Shown here: in pieces, positions 21,264 to 32,365 of the stretch | How the letters are laid out: every line of letters begins with the position of its first letter | Position numbering within the stretch: position 1 is the stretch's first letter | Assembly: GCF_023091745.1 (NCBI RefSeq) | Contig: NC_068934.1 | Location: 16,322,434 to 16,386,433 of the forward strand | Reading direction: 5' to 3' | DNA from: Budorcas taxicolor | Taxonomy: Eukaryota; Chordata; Mammalia; Artiodactyla; Bovidae | Length of the DNA stretch: 64,000 nucleotides | The notes under the pieces: generated by a model | The model's database searches: none | What the model saw: only the letters and a program-made list of their open reading frames with translations | Told to the model about the DNA's origin: nothing | Translations under genes and position numbers: made by a program

Positions 21264-22335
21264 TTGTTGTTGTTCAGTTGCTAAGTCATGTCTCCACTTT
21301 CTGACCCCATGGACTGCAGCATGCCAGGCTTCTCTGACCTCCACTGTCTCCCAGTTTGCTTAAATATATGTCCATTGAGTCAGTGATGCTATTGAACCCC
21401 GTTCTCCTTTTGACTTCAATCTTTCTCAGCATTGGAGTCTTTTCCAATGAGTCAGCCCTTCCCATCAAGTGGCCAAAATACTGGAGCTTCCTTCAGCTTC
21501 GTCATCAGTCCTTCCAATGAATATTCATGGTTGATTTCCTTTACAATTGACTGATTTGATCTCCTTGTAGCCCAAGGAACTCTCAAGAGTCTTCTCCAGC
21601 ACCACAATTCAGAAGCATTAATTCTCAGCACTCAACCTTCTTTATGGTCCAACTCACATCCCTATACGACTACTGCAGAAACCATAGTTTTGACTGTATG
21701 GCAAATTGATGTCTCTGCTTTTTAATACACTGTCTATGTTTGTCATAGCACTCCTTCCAAGTAGCAAACATCTTTTAATTTCATGGCTGCAGCCATCATC
21801 TGCAGTGATTTTGGAGCCCAAGAAAATAAAATCTGTCACTGCTTCCACTTTTTCCCATTCTATTTGCCATGAAGTGATGGGACTGTTGAGTTTCATGTCA
21901 GCTTTTTCATTCTTCTCTTTCACTCACATCAAGAGGCTCTTTAGTTCCTCTTCACTTTCTGCCATTAGAGTGGTATCTTCTGCGTATCTGAGGTTGTTGA
22001 TATTTCTCCTGGCAATCTTGATTCCAGCTTTTGGTTCATCCAGCTCGGCATTTCACATGATGTATGCAGCATAGAAGTTAAATAACCAGGTTGACAATAT
22101 ACAACCTTGTTGTATACCTTTCCCAATTTGGAACCAATCAGTTGTTCCATGTCTGGTCCTAACTGTTGCTTCTTGACCTGCACACAGGTTTCTCAGGAGA
22201 CAGGTAAGGTGGCCCTATCTCTTTAGGAAATTTCTACAGTTTGCTGTGATCCACACAGTCAAAGATTTTAGCATAGTCAATGAAGCAAAAGTAGATGTTT
22301 CTCTTAACTTGCTTGCTTCCTCTATGGTCCAATGA
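21264..22335 (-). mobile_element. Older BovB LINE with (AAC)n tail and target duplication
   Basis: Antisense BovB ORF2 from the reverse transcriptase ('catagtcaatgaagcaaaag', motif A region) to a 3' end made of TTG repeats (an AAC tail on the element strand). Frames are broken by many substitutions and small indels; the longest remnant (89 codons) covers the 'LGSKITADDGCSHEIKR' region. ATATGAAAATTG flanks it perfectly at 21252-21263 and 22336-22347, so the ~1.07 kb copy is a complete 5'-truncated insertion. It is more diverged than the ACTGA-tailed copies. Confidence 0.95.
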
Positions 22336-22423
22336 ATATGAAAATTGGCAAAACTTTAAACAATGACTTGAAAGAGTGAGAAGTAGATTATGCATGGGTG
22401 AAGATCAATCGCATTGATTTTTG

Positions 22424-22637
22424 GACTTTCCCTGGTGGCTTAGATGGTAAAGAATCTGCCTGCAGTGCAGAAGACTCAGGTTCAATCCCTGGGTTGGAAA
22501 GATCCTCTGGAGAAGGGAATAGCAATCCACTCCAGTATTCTTGCCTGGAGAATAACATGGACAGAGGGGCTTGTGGGCTATAGTCCATAGGGTTGCACAA
22601 GAGTCAGGCATGACTGAGTGACTTACACACTTTTTTT
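22424..22637 (+). mobile_element. Bov-tA SINE with unusually long target duplication
   Basis: Head 'actttccctggtggcttag', B-box-like 'aggttcaatccctggg', BovA body, and a T-rich right edge. It is flanked by a 25-base direct repeat at 22399-22423 and 22638-22662 with a single C/T difference. Confidence 0.95.
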
Positions 22638-22662
22638 TGAAGATCAATTGCATTGATTTTTG

Positions 22663-23344
22663 AAGATGGCTGGTTGTGTTCTACTGGATGACCAGTGCCT
22701 GCTATTCTGCAGCTAAAGCCTGCAAGATCATGCCACAGCCAAAGTAAATGTCAGTTTTGGTTCTCACCCTCACCTGTATTCATAGACACAAACAGCACTT
22801 TACTACATGAACCTTCAGGTATAGAAAACCAGTTAGTGAGTTAATCTGATTCTCTAAGAGCTAGACTTAATGAAACATATTATAATGGCCTCTACCTGAG
22901 ACCTATTTAAAGAATTTTTGTTTTTAAATGTTCTTGTTCAGTGCAAATCACTATGGCTGTCCTTTCATACACGCTGAGTATACAAAATAATAGTAATACG
23001 AATTACATTCCCAATGCTGTATATCAAGATTGCCAGGAATAGAGGTGCTTATCCTGTCCCATGGATCTGAGCCCACCTCGTCAGTGGGCCATGAGTGATT
23101 ATCTGAAGAACATGAGAACAGAGAACTAATAGGTGAGTGTGTAAGGAAGCCCTCCTCTATGAAACTCAAGGCATTATGTTTTTTAAAAGTTATATCTGTC
23201 ATTAGTTTTAATTGTTGAACCAGGGCAAGAAATGAGACACTGAGCCATTAAGATCATGATCTATATAAACAGAGTTAGAATTTAAAATAAAAACAAGCAA
23301 AATAAACAAAATCAAACCGTTTTGTGATGGGGAACCGGTATTAA
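22663..23344. other. Unassigned sequence
   Basis: No recognised gene; an 83-codon minus-strand frame at 22951 has no recognisable domain. Confidence 0.45.
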
Positions 23345-23420
23345 CTGACGTAATGAATATAAAGCACTTAGCCCAGGGCATGACACATTGTGCTCGGTAA
23401 ATGTTGGCTATTATTAGAAA
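23345..23420 (+). repeat. MIR SINE 3' end
   Basis: 'gaatataaagcacttagccc', 'agggcatgacacattgtgc' and 'taaatgttggctattattag' are the sense MIR 3' end. Confidence 0.85.
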
Positions 23421-23689
23421 ACAGAGTGTTCAGTGTCTATCTCTTTTCCTTTAAAATGCGAATAAGATTTATACCCTCCTCCTTTCCATTACCAAACCCT
23501 GTCAGCTAATACCTGAGAAATATTTTTCAAGTCTGATCAGTTCTCATAGCTTTCAGGACTCCTTTCTGGAACCATCCTCATCTTTCAATCACAATGGCAC
23601 CAAAACTGGTGTCTCTGTTCACACTGTTGCCCCCAGCAGTCTGTCCATCACCCAGAAAATCATACAAGTGCCTTCTTTGCTTTTCAGGG

Positions 23690-24225
23690 ACTCCCCAGTG
23701 TCCCTGAGATTTTCCAGTGCACTTAGAAGGTTACACAGACACTTCACATGCCCACACGATGCCCACGTGGTCTGTACCCTGGCCACCATTTCATCTCCTA
23801 TCACCTTCCCCCACTTACTCTACTATTCTTACAAATCTTAAAGGAAGCCAAACTCTTGCCCTAAGCCCTGCGCTCTTGCTGTGTTCTCTGCCAAAAATAT
23901 TCTTCTAACCTAACATTCAGTTTCTTCATTTTTTAAAGATTTTATTCATTTAGATAAAGTTCTAATAACTCAGTACATAAAATTTCACCTTCTCCTCATT
24001 CTCTATCCCCTTGGTGCTTTCCATTTTTAATGCTCCTTATCTCTTCAATCTGAAAGTTTATTATGCATTCATTTACTTTATAGTTTGTAATTTGTTTCTC
24101 CTATAGAATGTAAACTCCACACAGGCAGGGACTTGATCCGTCGTATTCTCTGCTGTGTCCTCCAGTGTCAGGCACCCATTACGATAGGTGCCCAATAAAT
24201 ATTTTTGGATGAATGAAAGGATAGA
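23690..24225 (+). repeat. L2 LINE 3' end, long and well ordered
   Basis: It runs from 'ctgtaccctggccaccattt' through 'ttctctgccaaaaatattc', 'agaatgtaaactccacacagg' and 'ggcacccattacgatagg' to 'aataaatatttttggatg', the L2 terminus with its short ATGAA-type repeats. Confidence 0.8.
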
Positions 24226-24556
24226 AAACTCTTTCTAAGGATATGGGTTTGTATTTGGAATAGCATGTCAAATAAAATGTAATAAGGTATGCCAAAAAAT
24301 ATACATGACTGTGAGATAGAAGAGAAAATGAATGTTGACAAATAAAAATCAAACTAATGGTAGGGTATTGATGAAGTACAATTCATAATCATATTTTATA
24401 CATTGCTAAATGGATTATGTACTTGACTTTGTCAATATTTATTTGACAATCTATGTGCCAAGAATTTTCAAATATATCATTGCACTTTTAGGTATGCATG
24501 TATATAAAAGTGCAAATTTCTGGCCAACAAAACAACTCTCTCTATATATATACATA
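24226..24556. other. AT-rich unassigned sequence
   Basis: No feature recognised; ends in a short TA run just before a SINE. Confidence 0.45.
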
Positions 24557-24838
24557 GAAGGCAATGGCAACCCACTCCAGTACTCTTGCCTGCAAAATCC
24601 CATGGGCGGAGGAGCCTGCTGGGCTGCAGTCCATGGGGTCACGAAGAGTTGGACACCACTGAGCGACTTCACTTTCAATTTTCACTTTCCACTTTCATGC
24701 ATTGGAGACGGAAATGGCAATCCACTCCAGTGTTCTTGCCTGGAGAATCCCAGGGTTGGGGGAGTCTGGTGGGATGCCAGCTATGGGGTCACACAGAGTT
24801 GGGCTCGACTGAAGCAACTTAGTAGCAGCAGCAGCAGC
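24557..24838 (+). mobile_element. Bov-A2 SINE
   Basis: Dimer with the linker 'cactttcatgcattggag' and an AGC-repeat tail. It is inserted in TA-rich DNA, so the apparent duplication (24544-24556 against 24839-24851) is not decisive. Confidence 0.95.
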
Positions 24839-25131
24839 ATATATGTATATAAAATGTTACAGAAAAACCTGAATGAAATTTTTTGCCAACCCATTACTTA
24901 TATATGTACATATATATTAATAATAGTTTATTAAGTGAAATGATATATTTATGTGTATGATAGACACATAGATAGATAGATGTCAATCAACTGTGGGGAG
25001 CTGATGTTATTCTGCCCTCTATTTACCAGCTAGAAAGACCAAAGCTTAGAAAGGCATGGTTAATTGCTGTCTATCACTCAGACAATGAAACAACAGTCTT
25101 TAAATAAGAGTGTAAGTAATACTGAAGCTCT

Positions 25132-25345
25132 AGCTTCCATGGTGGATCAGTGGTAAAAAATCCTCCTGCCAATGCATGAGACTGGGTTTGATCCCTGGGT
25201 TGGGAAGATTCTCTGCAGAAGGAAGTGGCAACCCACTCCAGTATTCTTGTCTAGGAAATCCCATGGACTGAGGAGCCTGGCAGGTTACAGTCCAAGGGAT
25301 CACAAAAGTGTTGTACACAACTTAGCCACTAAACAGCAATAACAG
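25132..25345 (+). mobile_element. Bov-tA SINE
   Basis: Head 'agcttccatggtggatcag', B-box-like 'gggtttgatccctggg', BovA body, end 'gccactaaacagcaataac'. Confidence 0.93.
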
Positions 25346-25407
25346 TATTCAAGCTCAGCCTTTCTCATGTCCACAAACTTTTTTTTGAAAGTTTTTCTGA
25401 AAGGTTT

Positions 25408-25530
25408 TATTTCTTGCTCCACTGCTTTCTAGCTATGTGACATTTTTCAGTTTAGTTGACCCCCTTGAATTTGTTTCTTCGCTTGTAAGGTGAAAGAAAG
25501 CTGATTTAGTCTGTTTATCTACAAAAGTTG
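25408..25530 (+). repeat. MIR SINE
   Basis: 'ctccactgctttctagctatg', 'tgacatttttcagtttag' and 'gaatttgtttcttcgcttg' follow the MIR core. Confidence 0.75.
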
Positions 25531-25879
25531 CTGCCCATTCAGAGGAAGTAATGAATGTAAACATTAACAAAGGAAGTTAGCTGTTCATCCCCGTAGGGAA
25601 ATCATCTCTCAGTAGTGGGAACCCATTGGGGCAGTGGAGGAACGGAAGCAGCGAAAATGATGATAATGAAGGTCTCGATGTGCTGAGCTCTCTTTCCAAT
25701 CATTCCTGAAGCTAGCCTGTTCCCTTCTTGCCCACCATTTGTAAATAGTGTATTTCCCAATTTGACTTACGCTAGTAGAATAGCTCTCCTTCACAGCATA
25801 AAGCCACATGATTAACACAGAGACCCACATTCACCTCCAGGTCTCTGCTGATGTAGTTCCCATCACACAGGGAGCCTTC

Positions 25880-26095
25880 CATTTATTCAGTCCCTGCACA
25901 TTTATAGACTGTACCTGAGGATATGGTCTGGGAGTGTAATCTCGAAAATGACTCCGTTTCTCTCCCAAGGAGCTCAACGTTAATCGGAAAGAAGACAATT
26001 AAAAAAAGTATGCATATTATATGTGTGCAAAGTTTTATGATGAAATTACATTTAAAATGAGCCCTGAAGGCTAAGTAGGAATCCACAGCACCTGT
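25880..26095 (-). repeat. L2 LINE fragment
   Basis: 'atttattcagtccctgcac', 'caaggagctcaacgttaatc' and 'ttaaaatgagccctgaaggc' follow antisense L2 from the 3' end inward. Confidence 0.6.
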
Positions 26096-26237
26096 GATTT
26101 GTTCATACAGACCCCGTCCTAAATTGGACTTCAATACCTTTTGTAAATCCAGTCAGTTTTAGATATTAATAATACCCTCAGATGGAAAAAAAATACATTT
26201 CTGATCAAATGGTCATTCTCGGCTCACAAATACATTT

Positions 26238-26576
26238 GATTTTTTATTTATCTTTTGGCTGCACTGGGTCTTCATTGCTGTGTGTGGGCTTTCTCTAGTT
26301 GCAGTGAGCAGGGACTATTCTTCCTTGTGAGATGAGGGTTTCTAATTGTGGTGCCTTCTCTTATTGTGGAGCACTGGCTCCAGGCATGCAGGCCTCAGCA
26401 GTTTTGGCACACAGGCTCAGGAGTTGTGGCTCACAGTTCTAAAGCATGGGCTCAGTAGCTGCGACACAGGGGCTTCGTTGCTCTAAGGCGTGTGGAATTC
26501 ACCGGGCCCAGGCATCTAGCCCGTGTCGCCTGCATTGGCAGGCAGACTCCCATCCACTGTACCACCAGAGAAGTCC
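26238..26576 (-). mobile_element. CHR-type SINE with target duplication
   Basis: Cetartiodactyl CHR SINE in antisense: 'tttggctgcactgggtcttc', 'gggctttctctagttgcag', 'cctgcattggcaggcagac' and the reversed tRNA-like head ending 'accaccagagaagtccc'. CACAAATACATTT (26225-26237) and CACATATGCATTT (26577-26589) agree at 11/13 positions. Confidence 0.92.
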
Positions 26577-26589
26577 CACATATGCATTT

Positions 26590-27484
26590 TAGAAACATCA
26601 TCTATCTTCCAGTGCCTCCAGCCTGTGAATATATACTCTACTGCCATGACTTTTAACCTTTGGGGGACTCATAGACATCTTGGAGAAACTAATATCACTA
26701 TTTCCAAGAAAACTGTGCACAGAAGAATTCTGCATACAATATCTTGAGTCTCGTGATGCCTGCTTGAAATTCCATACCTTGGCAATGAATTAATAATCCT
26801 TCCAGCAGGCCTTTCCTTGGGGTTGGGACTCCCCTGAGTTCTACCCAAAGGCAAGAGCTAAGTGCTTCTACCAACAGAATCAGGGCAAAAATGGAGGATG
26901 AGTGCTGAAGAGCTTTATAAATATGATTTACCATCTCTACCCTGATGCCCCACAGTTATAACTCACCAGATGAAGCTCAGGAGGAAAATAAGCCATTCAA
27001 CCTGGCTCTTACTTTCAAGAGTAAGCTGTACGCTAAGAAGCCGGCATCTCGCTCAGGAGTCTGTGTCTCAAACAGACGTGAGTTATACAGCCTCCATCTA
27101 TAGGGCTCTGGATGCTTCCTCCCCACTGCCACACAAGATGCTTCCTAGCTCTAGTTATTGAATTAATCAATCAAATTTTATTTTTATTGCACCATTCTGG
27201 AAAATCCGCTCATACTGCTTTCCAGTAATACTGAAAAGAAAAATAATCCATATCACCCAATTAGGAATAAAGCATATGTCTTCTTGATGATGTCTGAGCT
27301 GTGGTGGTTCCAGCGGTCATTGGCTCTCGAAGTTACTCAGCATTAAAGGCAACAGAGACTACCAGGGTAATACCTATAAGCAAATAAGTTTCATTACAAT
27401 CGCTGAAAAAAAGACAGAGAGAGAGAAAAAACACTTAAAAAGTAAGGGGTCTCAGATGCCCTAGTGTCTGCAGCCAGAAGCAAT
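26590..27484. other. Unassigned sequence
   Basis: No gene or repeat confidently recognised. Confidence 0.45.
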
Positions 27485-27590
27485 AATAATAATGTGCATT
27501 TATTGAGCACTTTCGCTTCTATGAGTTCAAAGAACTGCACCATGAAATATTTAATTCACCCCTACCATAACTGTCTGATTTATGACTTCT
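27485..27590 (-). repeat. MIR SINE fragment
   Basis: 'aataataatgtgcatttattgagc' and 'gaactgcaccatgaaatattt' follow the antisense MIR 3' end. Confidence 0.5.
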
Positions 27591-28251
27591 CCACACCCCA
27601 GGGCTTGAGAAAGGAAGATTGTTTGGGCTTTCATTGATGGTCTTGGCTGATAAAGTTGCTGAGGGTGTCTGTTTCCTGGCATTAGAACAGAGAGATCTGC
27701 AATCTAGAATGGGGGTTGGGCAGTGGATGTTGGGCGCTGACATAGAATAAGGACACGGTGTCAAGAAGAAGCCTTCCCCCAAAGAACAGCCCATCAGGAA
27801 CACTCATGAGGAGCGTCACCCTGGGACTAAGCCCAGCCTCAGGGTAGCAATCTCAGCCTTTCACCTCCATACACTCCATCTTATTAGCGGCCTAGAACTG
27901 GTATAACTCAATGGACTTGCCAGACTGTCACCCAGCTCACAAGACACACATTCAAATTAAACCAGAGTACCTCTCAGTGTGTTTGCCTACGCAGCCAAGG
28001 TGGTCTTTTCAGTGACTAAATGGCAGTGTTAGCACACTGGACCTCTCACTAGTTTCTTAGTATTTAAAAAAAAACCACTTTCAGAACTAAACTGAAGTAG
28101 TGGTTGTTTGATGCACATGGGATCAGATTAAAGGAACTTTGGGGCAGTCTTTTTCTCTCCCTACCTCGTTTCTACCTTCCTCCATTTTTTTCACATGTAT
28201 GGCAGGTCTTTTGATATATGATTTTCTCTGCCTATAATACTCTCTCCATAC

Positions 28252-28253
<2 letters not shown>
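27591..28253. other. Unassigned sequence
   Basis: A 94-codon minus-strand frame (27519-27803) has no recognisable domain. Nothing else is seen. Confidence 0.45.
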
Positions 28254-28307
<54 letters not shown>

Positions 28308-28309
28308 AC
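28254..28309. repeat. (CA)n microsatellite
   Basis: About 24 uninterrupted CA units to 28301, then 'gacacacg'. Confidence 0.98.
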
Positions 28310-28346
28310 GTTGCAGGCAGATTCATCTAAGCCACCAGGGAAGCCC
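28310..28346 (-). mobile_element. Bov-tA tRNA-like head only
   Basis: 'ttgcaggcagattcatctaag' and 'ccaccagggaagcccc' are the first ~37 bases of Bov-tA in antisense, with an internal deletion. The body is absent: the sequence passes straight into the CA repeat. Confidence 0.85.
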
Positions 28347-28456
28347 CAGAAATCATGGTAGGGGACTGGAACTCAGTCTTCCTGGGAAAACTCAGGCAGT
28401 CAAAAGAACACATACCTGAGAGCTATACCATCAAAGATGCAAGCTATTGGGGGTAG

Positions 28457-28648
28457 CTTCCCTGGTGGCACAGACAGTAAAGAATCTGCCTACACAATGC
28501 AGGAGCCCAGGTTCAGTGCCTGGGTTAGGAAGATCCCCTGAAGAAGGGAATGGCAACCCACTCCAGTATTCTTGCCTGGGGAAGTCCATGGGCAGAGATA
28601 CAGTCCAGAATCACACAGAGTTGCACATAACTGAGTGACTAAACATTT
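28457..28648 (+). mobile_element. Bov-tA SINE
   Basis: Head 'agcttccctggtggcacag', degraded B box 'aggttcagtgcctggg', BovA body with a short deletion near 28590-28600, and end 'gagtgactaaacatttc'. Confidence 0.93.
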
Positions 28649-29667
28649 CCCTTTCACAGTTTCACCTCCTTCCCTAAGTCTTTGGTTGAGGTCTGCTGAG
28701 GGTGGGTTTGGAGGCATGGTTCTCCAGCCTTCCTGGCTTGCTGAATTTTGCAGGCAGAGCCAGTTCTGGGCAACAAGCAGTTCATAGGCAGATGGAGTGC
28801 ACTCTAACATAAAGCGCTAAGGCGAGATGGGAAGAGTTCCATTCCTGTTCCCATTTTTCAGTGTGGGCAATATTAGGACATGAACCTCAGAATGTTTGAC
28901 TCCAAAGTGCATGCTTTTAATGACTTACTTTTATACACCTGTGTCAAATAAATGACTAAAAAGGAAAAGCAAAGCCCAAACAAAATGAAGACATGAAGAT
29001 AGTCACAAAAGATTTCTCTTCAGAGCTAAGACAGAGTCTGATGAAGCTTCTCTGTCTGCAGCTAGAACGTTCATGCTTTCTGCGTTCTGCGTCTCTCCCC
29101 TCGGGGGTAGCTACAGTGCCCTGTCAACTTTCTTCCTTCCTTCTTCCCTTAGTAAGGAGACCCCTCCACTTTGGGTCTCTGTTTTCTTTCCTAAGATATG
29201 ATAATATACTGATTTGGATACAGTCAAGTCTTGACCTGTTCTGAGAGTCATGCTGTTTCTATGGTGATCACCCATCTATCACCTCTGCGCTGCTATGCAT
29301 TGATTTTCTTGGTCCAAAACTCAGATCGCTGAGGGCAGAACATACAGTTTCCAGAAAGCCCTGTATCCTGCTTATACGTTTCTTCTTTATTCTGTTCTTC
29401 CTCTCATACACATCATCTCACTCCATGTAGGTTCCAAAATTAGCTTGCAGCTTCAAATGTAGTCAGTCTATTTTATTTGGAGGTAACAGTTCACCCCTCG
29501 TAATGCAACAGCTTTGTTTAGAAAAGAGTCATTTGTTAATTCAGTTCTTGTCAATCAAATCCTTTTATTAAAAAATGATCAACTTTTACAGGTGATAATC
29601 TCAACCATACCATTAGCCAGTGATTGTATACTTTCTGTACTTCTGCTTGTAAGTGAAAATATCCTCA
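28649..29667. other. Mostly unassigned
   Basis: Weak antisense MIR traces near 28875-28930 and a weak L2-like phrase near 29311-29345. No gene recognised; the 83-codon frame at 28993 has no recognisable domain. Confidence 0.4.
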
Positions 29668-30265
29668 CCTTCAATTCAACAAATATTGGTGGCGTACCTA
29701 CTGTGTGCCAACCCGCATGTTATTGATTAAAAGATGAATAAAAGCTGCTCCCTGTTCTTAAAGTCTAGGAGGAGAGACAGACGTGAAACTGCAGCTTCAG
29801 AGCAACGTAGTATGTCGTATCTTGGAGTAAAGCATAAAGCGATGTAAAAAAGCAAGTACAGGACAAAATAGATAGCCCACACGAAGGGCAGGGGAGTCAG
29901 AGATTACGCAGAGGACATAGTATTTGTGGCATTTGGGTTGGAAAAACAACCCATGCACACATTTTAAAATGTAAGTATGTGTATTTCTTTCAGGTAACTG
30001 CAAAAGGTTTCATTTGATCCAAAAGAAGTTCAAAAGACGGATGTCTTAGCCATTCACCTTTTGCTCTTTCCCCTAATGTATCAGGTTAGCTCTGCACCTG
30101 CAGGGGTGAGGGCCACCTCTTGCACTGCCTTCGTCACTTGGGCTAATTCCTCACTGAGAGCCTGGGGGGTGGTTACATGTGGGCTCTTCCCTCCCCCAAG
30201 GAGTCTGAACTTTATTCTGTAAGCCAGTGACATTTCAAACTGTGCTCCATAGGCTACTTGGATTA

Positions 30266-30313
30266 GGGGGGGGGGGGGGATGAAACAGAGAGCAGGGTGG
30301 GGAGTGGGGGGTG
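30266..30313 (+). repeat. G14 run and G-rich cluster
   Basis: Fourteen consecutive G (30266-30279) are followed by GGGTGGGGAGTGGGGGGTGG (30295-30314), a sequence able in principle to form a G-quadruplex. Confidence 0.85.
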
Positions 30314-30419
30314 GCGACAGGTTCTGTGTGGGCTTTTCACCTCTACCTCCCCTGAAGCAGCCCTGTTCATTGCCATTTTCATGTGACACTTATGAGACAG
30401 AATGTGGTCAACAGAGTAT

Positions 30420-30472
30420 AGGAAGGAAGGAAGGAGGGAAAGAGGGAAGGAGGGAGGGAAGGAGAGGGAAGA
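30420..30472. repeat. (GGAA)/(GGGA)n purine tract
   Basis: Imperfect tetranucleotide purine repeat, 53 bases. Confidence 0.9.
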
Positions 30473-30690
30473 TATTTTGCTAATTGGGAGGGATAGGATT
30501 TGATTGGTTTTACCTAAGGGAATGAAATTCATATTTGTGATTTAGTAAGAGCCTTTTGTCATAAAGGTAGGAAATGAACTGCAGGGTGTAAAACTAAGGA
30601 AGGAAGATCAAAGAGGAGGCTACTGAAATACCCCAGGTAACAGGTGATAGATCCGATCCAGAAGAGAGTTTGTGGTTATGGAGAAGGAGG

Positions 30691-31200
30691 GTTAGAACCC
30701 AGATCCAGTTATGGCATATAACCAGCAGGACTTAATAAGGCCCTGGATTCTGGGAAAATAATAACATGTCCTCATAGGATTATTAGAAAGAGCAAATACT
30801 ATGAAATGTGTTTTAAACTACATAGCAGATTGCAATTGTTAATTATGATGGTTATTTTGACTTGATCATAGCTGTCTTTATTCCTAGTCAGTATTCTTTC
30901 CATAAGTTGCTCCCAGGATTCATTGTAAATTGAACTTTCAACTAATTGGATTTGCTGAAAGCAATAGAGAGTGTCATTTGGCTACTTCCTCTCTAGGGAA
31001 TGTTGGTATTCAAATCTCCAGGTCATTATTTAGAATCCTCAGTTCCAACATGGGAAATTTAAAATTGGATCTCCTGTTAATCTCTAATGAAGGCCTCCAG
31101 GATGAGCAAATATTTGAACTTGAGAAAGAGGATCTTTTATGCAACCTCCAAAAAGTCACTGACCAAATTATCCATCAGCAGTATTTGATATGACACAAAT
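30691..31200. other. Unassigned sequence
   Basis: An 87-codon frame (30930-31193) starts at TTG, not ATG, and has no recognised family; I treat it as chance. Confidence 0.4.
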
Positions 31201-31202
31201 AT

Positions 31203-31280
31203 CATATATATATGTGTGTGTGTGTACATATACATGTGTGTGTGCACATGTGTGTACACATACATACACACATATGTATT
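31203..31280. repeat. TA/TG/CA compound microsatellite
   Basis: Alternating pyrimidine-purine tract next to a Bov-A2 insertion. Confidence 0.9.
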
Positions 31281-31282
31281 GT

Positions 31283-31570
31283 GCTGCTGCTGCTGCTGCT
31301 GCTGCTGCTAAGTCGCTTCAGTCATGTCTGACTCTGTGCAGCCCCACAGACGGCAGCCTACCAGGCTCTGCTGTCCCTGGGACTCTCCAGGCAAGAACAC
31401 TGGAGTGGGTTGCCATTTCCTTCTCCAATGCATGAAAGTGAAAAGTGAAAGCGAAGTCGCTCAGTCATGTCCAACTCTTCGCAACCCCATGGACTGCAGC
31501 CTTCCAGGCTCCTCTGTCCATGGGATTTTCCAGGCAAGAGTACTGGAGTGGGGTGCCATTGCCTTCTCCG
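31283..31570 (-). mobile_element. Bov-A2 SINE with perfect 12-bp target duplication
   Basis: Antisense dimer whose left edge is a run of about eight CTG units. CATATGTATTGT is present exactly at 31271-31282 and 31571-31582. Confidence 0.97.
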
Positions 31571-31761
31571 CATATGTATTGTAAGCATATTTATTTTCAG
31601 ATCATGCAGAGGGAGCATAAGATGACAGAGAATGCCACATTTATGAATTCTGTTTTGAAATCCCTTCTTACATAGGTTCTCTGAGCCTTTATTTTCTCAT
31701 TTATGAAACAAGGAAGGGCAACCACATTCCCTTCACTGGGCTATTGTTATCACTAAATAAT

Positions 31762-31977
31762 ATGTGCTGTGCTTAGTCACTCAGTTGTGTCGGACTCTCT
31801 GCAGACCCCATGGACTGTAGGCCATCAGGCTCCTCTGTCCATGGGATTCTCCAGGCAAGAATACTGGAGTGGGTTGTCATGGCTTCCTCCAGGGGATCTT
31901 CCCAACCCAGGGATCAAACCAAGGTCTCCTACACTGCAGTGGATTCTTTACCATCTGAGCTGCCAGGGAACCCCATT
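31762..31977 (-). mobile_element. Bov-tA SINE
   Basis: Antisense body from 'gtgcttagtcactcagttg' to the head 'gggatcaaaccaaggtctcc' and 'gagctgccagggaacccc'. Related 'aaataatatg' and 'aatataatatg' at the borders may be the duplication. Confidence 0.93.
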
Positions 31978-32157
31978 AAGAAATATAATATGTATTAAAA
32001 GGTGAACACAGAACTGAAATTTAATAAATGTAAGTTATTATGCTGGGAAAGGATATTGAGGCCAGGATGACAAATGAGAGATGAGGCATGGGGGCAATTG
32101 TACTGACTATCTTTTTTTTTTTTCTTTTTCTAAGAATGCATTTAATTTGTACTGCTT

Positions 32158-32365
32158 AGCTTCTCTGACTCTCAGCCTCCTCATTTGTAAAACAGAGACA
32201 ATAATAACTTGCTGATGTACCTATATTTTATGATGTGCTTGTAGATGACAGGTATAATTTTTATGGATGTAGATAGAGGTGAAGTCTAGATACAGACATA
32301 AATATGGCTAAGTGGCTGGAACAGCACCTTGTATATAGTGGCTACTAAATGTATCTTAGTTTTTT
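32158..32365 (+). repeat. MIR SINE
   Basis: 'gactctcagcctcctcatttg', 'aaaacagagacaataataac' and 'tagtggctactaaatgtatc' follow the MIR 3' half. Confidence 0.75.

Larger units (their letters stand above)
29668..30690 (-). repeat. Ancient dispersed repeat, L2-like, interrupted
   Basis: The pieces 'aattcaacaaatattggtgg', 'tacctactgtgtgccaacc', 'ttcttaaagtctaggagg' (29668-29780), 'aaggagtctgaactttattc' (30198) and 'aagaggaggctactgaaatac' (30609) occur in the order of one old mammalian element in antisense orientation. The name L2 fits the left part; the right part is less sure. Confidence 0.45.

Noticed and set aside
24962..24981. GATA microsatellite
   Set aside because: Only about three units of 'agat', too short to report as a repeat array.
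28254..28309. CRISPR-like or satellite array
   Set aside because: A simple dinucleotide microsatellite; no array of repeats with unique spacers exists anywhere in the window.
30930..31193. 87-codon open frame, possible small gene
   Set aside because: It starts at TTG, has no recognisable domain and no clear splice or promoter context, and lies next to a microsatellite.
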